From Lentisphaera marina (GTDB lineage Bacteria > Verrucomicrobiota > Lentisphaeria > Lentisphaerales > Lentisphaeraceae), in assembly GCF_028745505.1 (NCBI RefSeq), contig NZ_JAQZZL010000002.1, positions 1,364,001 through 1,428,000 on the forward strand: a stretch of DNA of 64,000 nucleotides, given 5' to 3'. Of this stretch, positions 63,951-64,000 are shown piece by piece. The notes beneath the pieces were generated by a model. The model worked only from the letters and a program-made list of their open reading frames with translations, did no database searches and was not told where the DNA came from. The first letter of the stretch is position 1. Every line of letters starts with the position of its first letter. A program made the position numbers and the translations under genes.

Positions 63951-64000
63951 TGATGAATTACAAAAGCTGATTAATCAGCTGCTCGAACAATCAATTTCTG
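63943..64000 (+). CDS. Start of gene overlapping the sigma factor, possibly FecR-like regulator
   Basis: An ATG at 63943 opens a frame to the window end (MNNDELQKLINQLLEQSIS), overlapping the sigma factor stop by eight bases. In this sigma subfamily the next gene is usually a FecR-like or anti-sigma membrane protein with a short helical N-terminus, which fits, but too little is visible to prove it. Confidence 0.55.
   Translation, partial: MNNDELQKLINQLLEQSIS

Overview
The window looks like part of the chromosome of a marine, polysaccharide-degrading member of the PVC group, most likely a Lentisphaera-type bacterium (Lentisphaerota). This is inferred from family content, not from a database match. 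The lineage markers are fifteen secreted type I sulfatases, prepilin-like proteins of the short 'LVELLVVIAIIGILASLLLP' type with a DG-like C-terminal motif, the PVC-typical DUF1549/DUF1553, DUF1501, DUF1080 and heme-binding membrane dehydrogenase families, and a sigma factor of the Rhodopirellula/Verrucomicrobium type. Base composition is moderately AT-rich. No rRNA, tRNA or CRISPR array was seen.

Layout. 1-600: 3' part of a pseudopilin gene. 0.7-10.1 kb: a probable alpha-mannoside utilisation locus. A GntR/LacI-type regulator, a beta-helix lipoprotein, a sodium:solute symporter and a GH71/GH99-like lipoprotein lie on the minus strand, divergent from a cytoplasmic GH38 alpha-mannosidase; a perfect TATACC-N6-GGTATA palindrome and a sigma70-like promoter sit between them. 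10.2-19.6 kb: a sulfatase, an AraC regulator, then a divergent operon of a cyclase-family hydrolase, an unknown barrel-like protein, a TctC-TctB fusion, TctA and a lipoprotein sulfatase. The transporter part is visibly more GC-rich than its surroundings and may be acquired. 19.7-22 kb: an alpha/beta hydrolase and a complete-looking IS30-family element.

22.1-35.5 kb: sulfatase plus EEP-family hydrolase, a small coiled or membrane protein, then sulfatase, DUF1549/1553 and Tat-exported DUF1501, followed by DUF1080, a hairpin-rich non-coding mosaic, a 1103-residue heme-binding dehydrogenase-like protein and an EF-hand protein with a lysine-rich tail. 35.6-39.2 kb: esterase lipoprotein, truncated AraC remnant, pseudopilin, and an uncharacterised secreted protein. 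39.4-50.6 kb: seven sulfatases, five on the minus strand and two on the plus strand, around one 378-base intergenic region. 50.9-59.1 kb: membrane protein, PhoD-like phosphatase, two tandem iduronate-2-sulfatase-like genes, esterase, sulfatase. 59.2-63.2 kb: three tandem pseudopilin paralogues and a sulfatase. 63.4-64 kb: an ECF-like sigma factor translationally overlapped with a truncated downstream gene, probably its regulator.

How it fits together. The exported sulfatases, esterases, phosphatase and glycosidases would strip sulfate, acyl and sugar groups from algal or other marine glycans, with the symporter and the tripartite carboxylate transporter importing products. Three features may belong to one little-described system: (i) lysine-rich C-terminal tails shared by eight otherwise different sulfatases and an EF-hand protein, with a ninth sulfatase having its tail cut off by an in-frame TAG; (ii) pseudopilin genes scattered next to the sulfatases; and (iii) a conserved promoter/operator cassette, GCGTAATAT-N16/17-TATACC-N6-GGTATA, in front of pseudopilin genes, whose palindromic half also occurs at the mannosidase locus beside a GntR-type regulator. 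A reasonable inference is that substrate-responsive repressors control surface pseudopilins together with tail-bearing, surface-held sulfatases.
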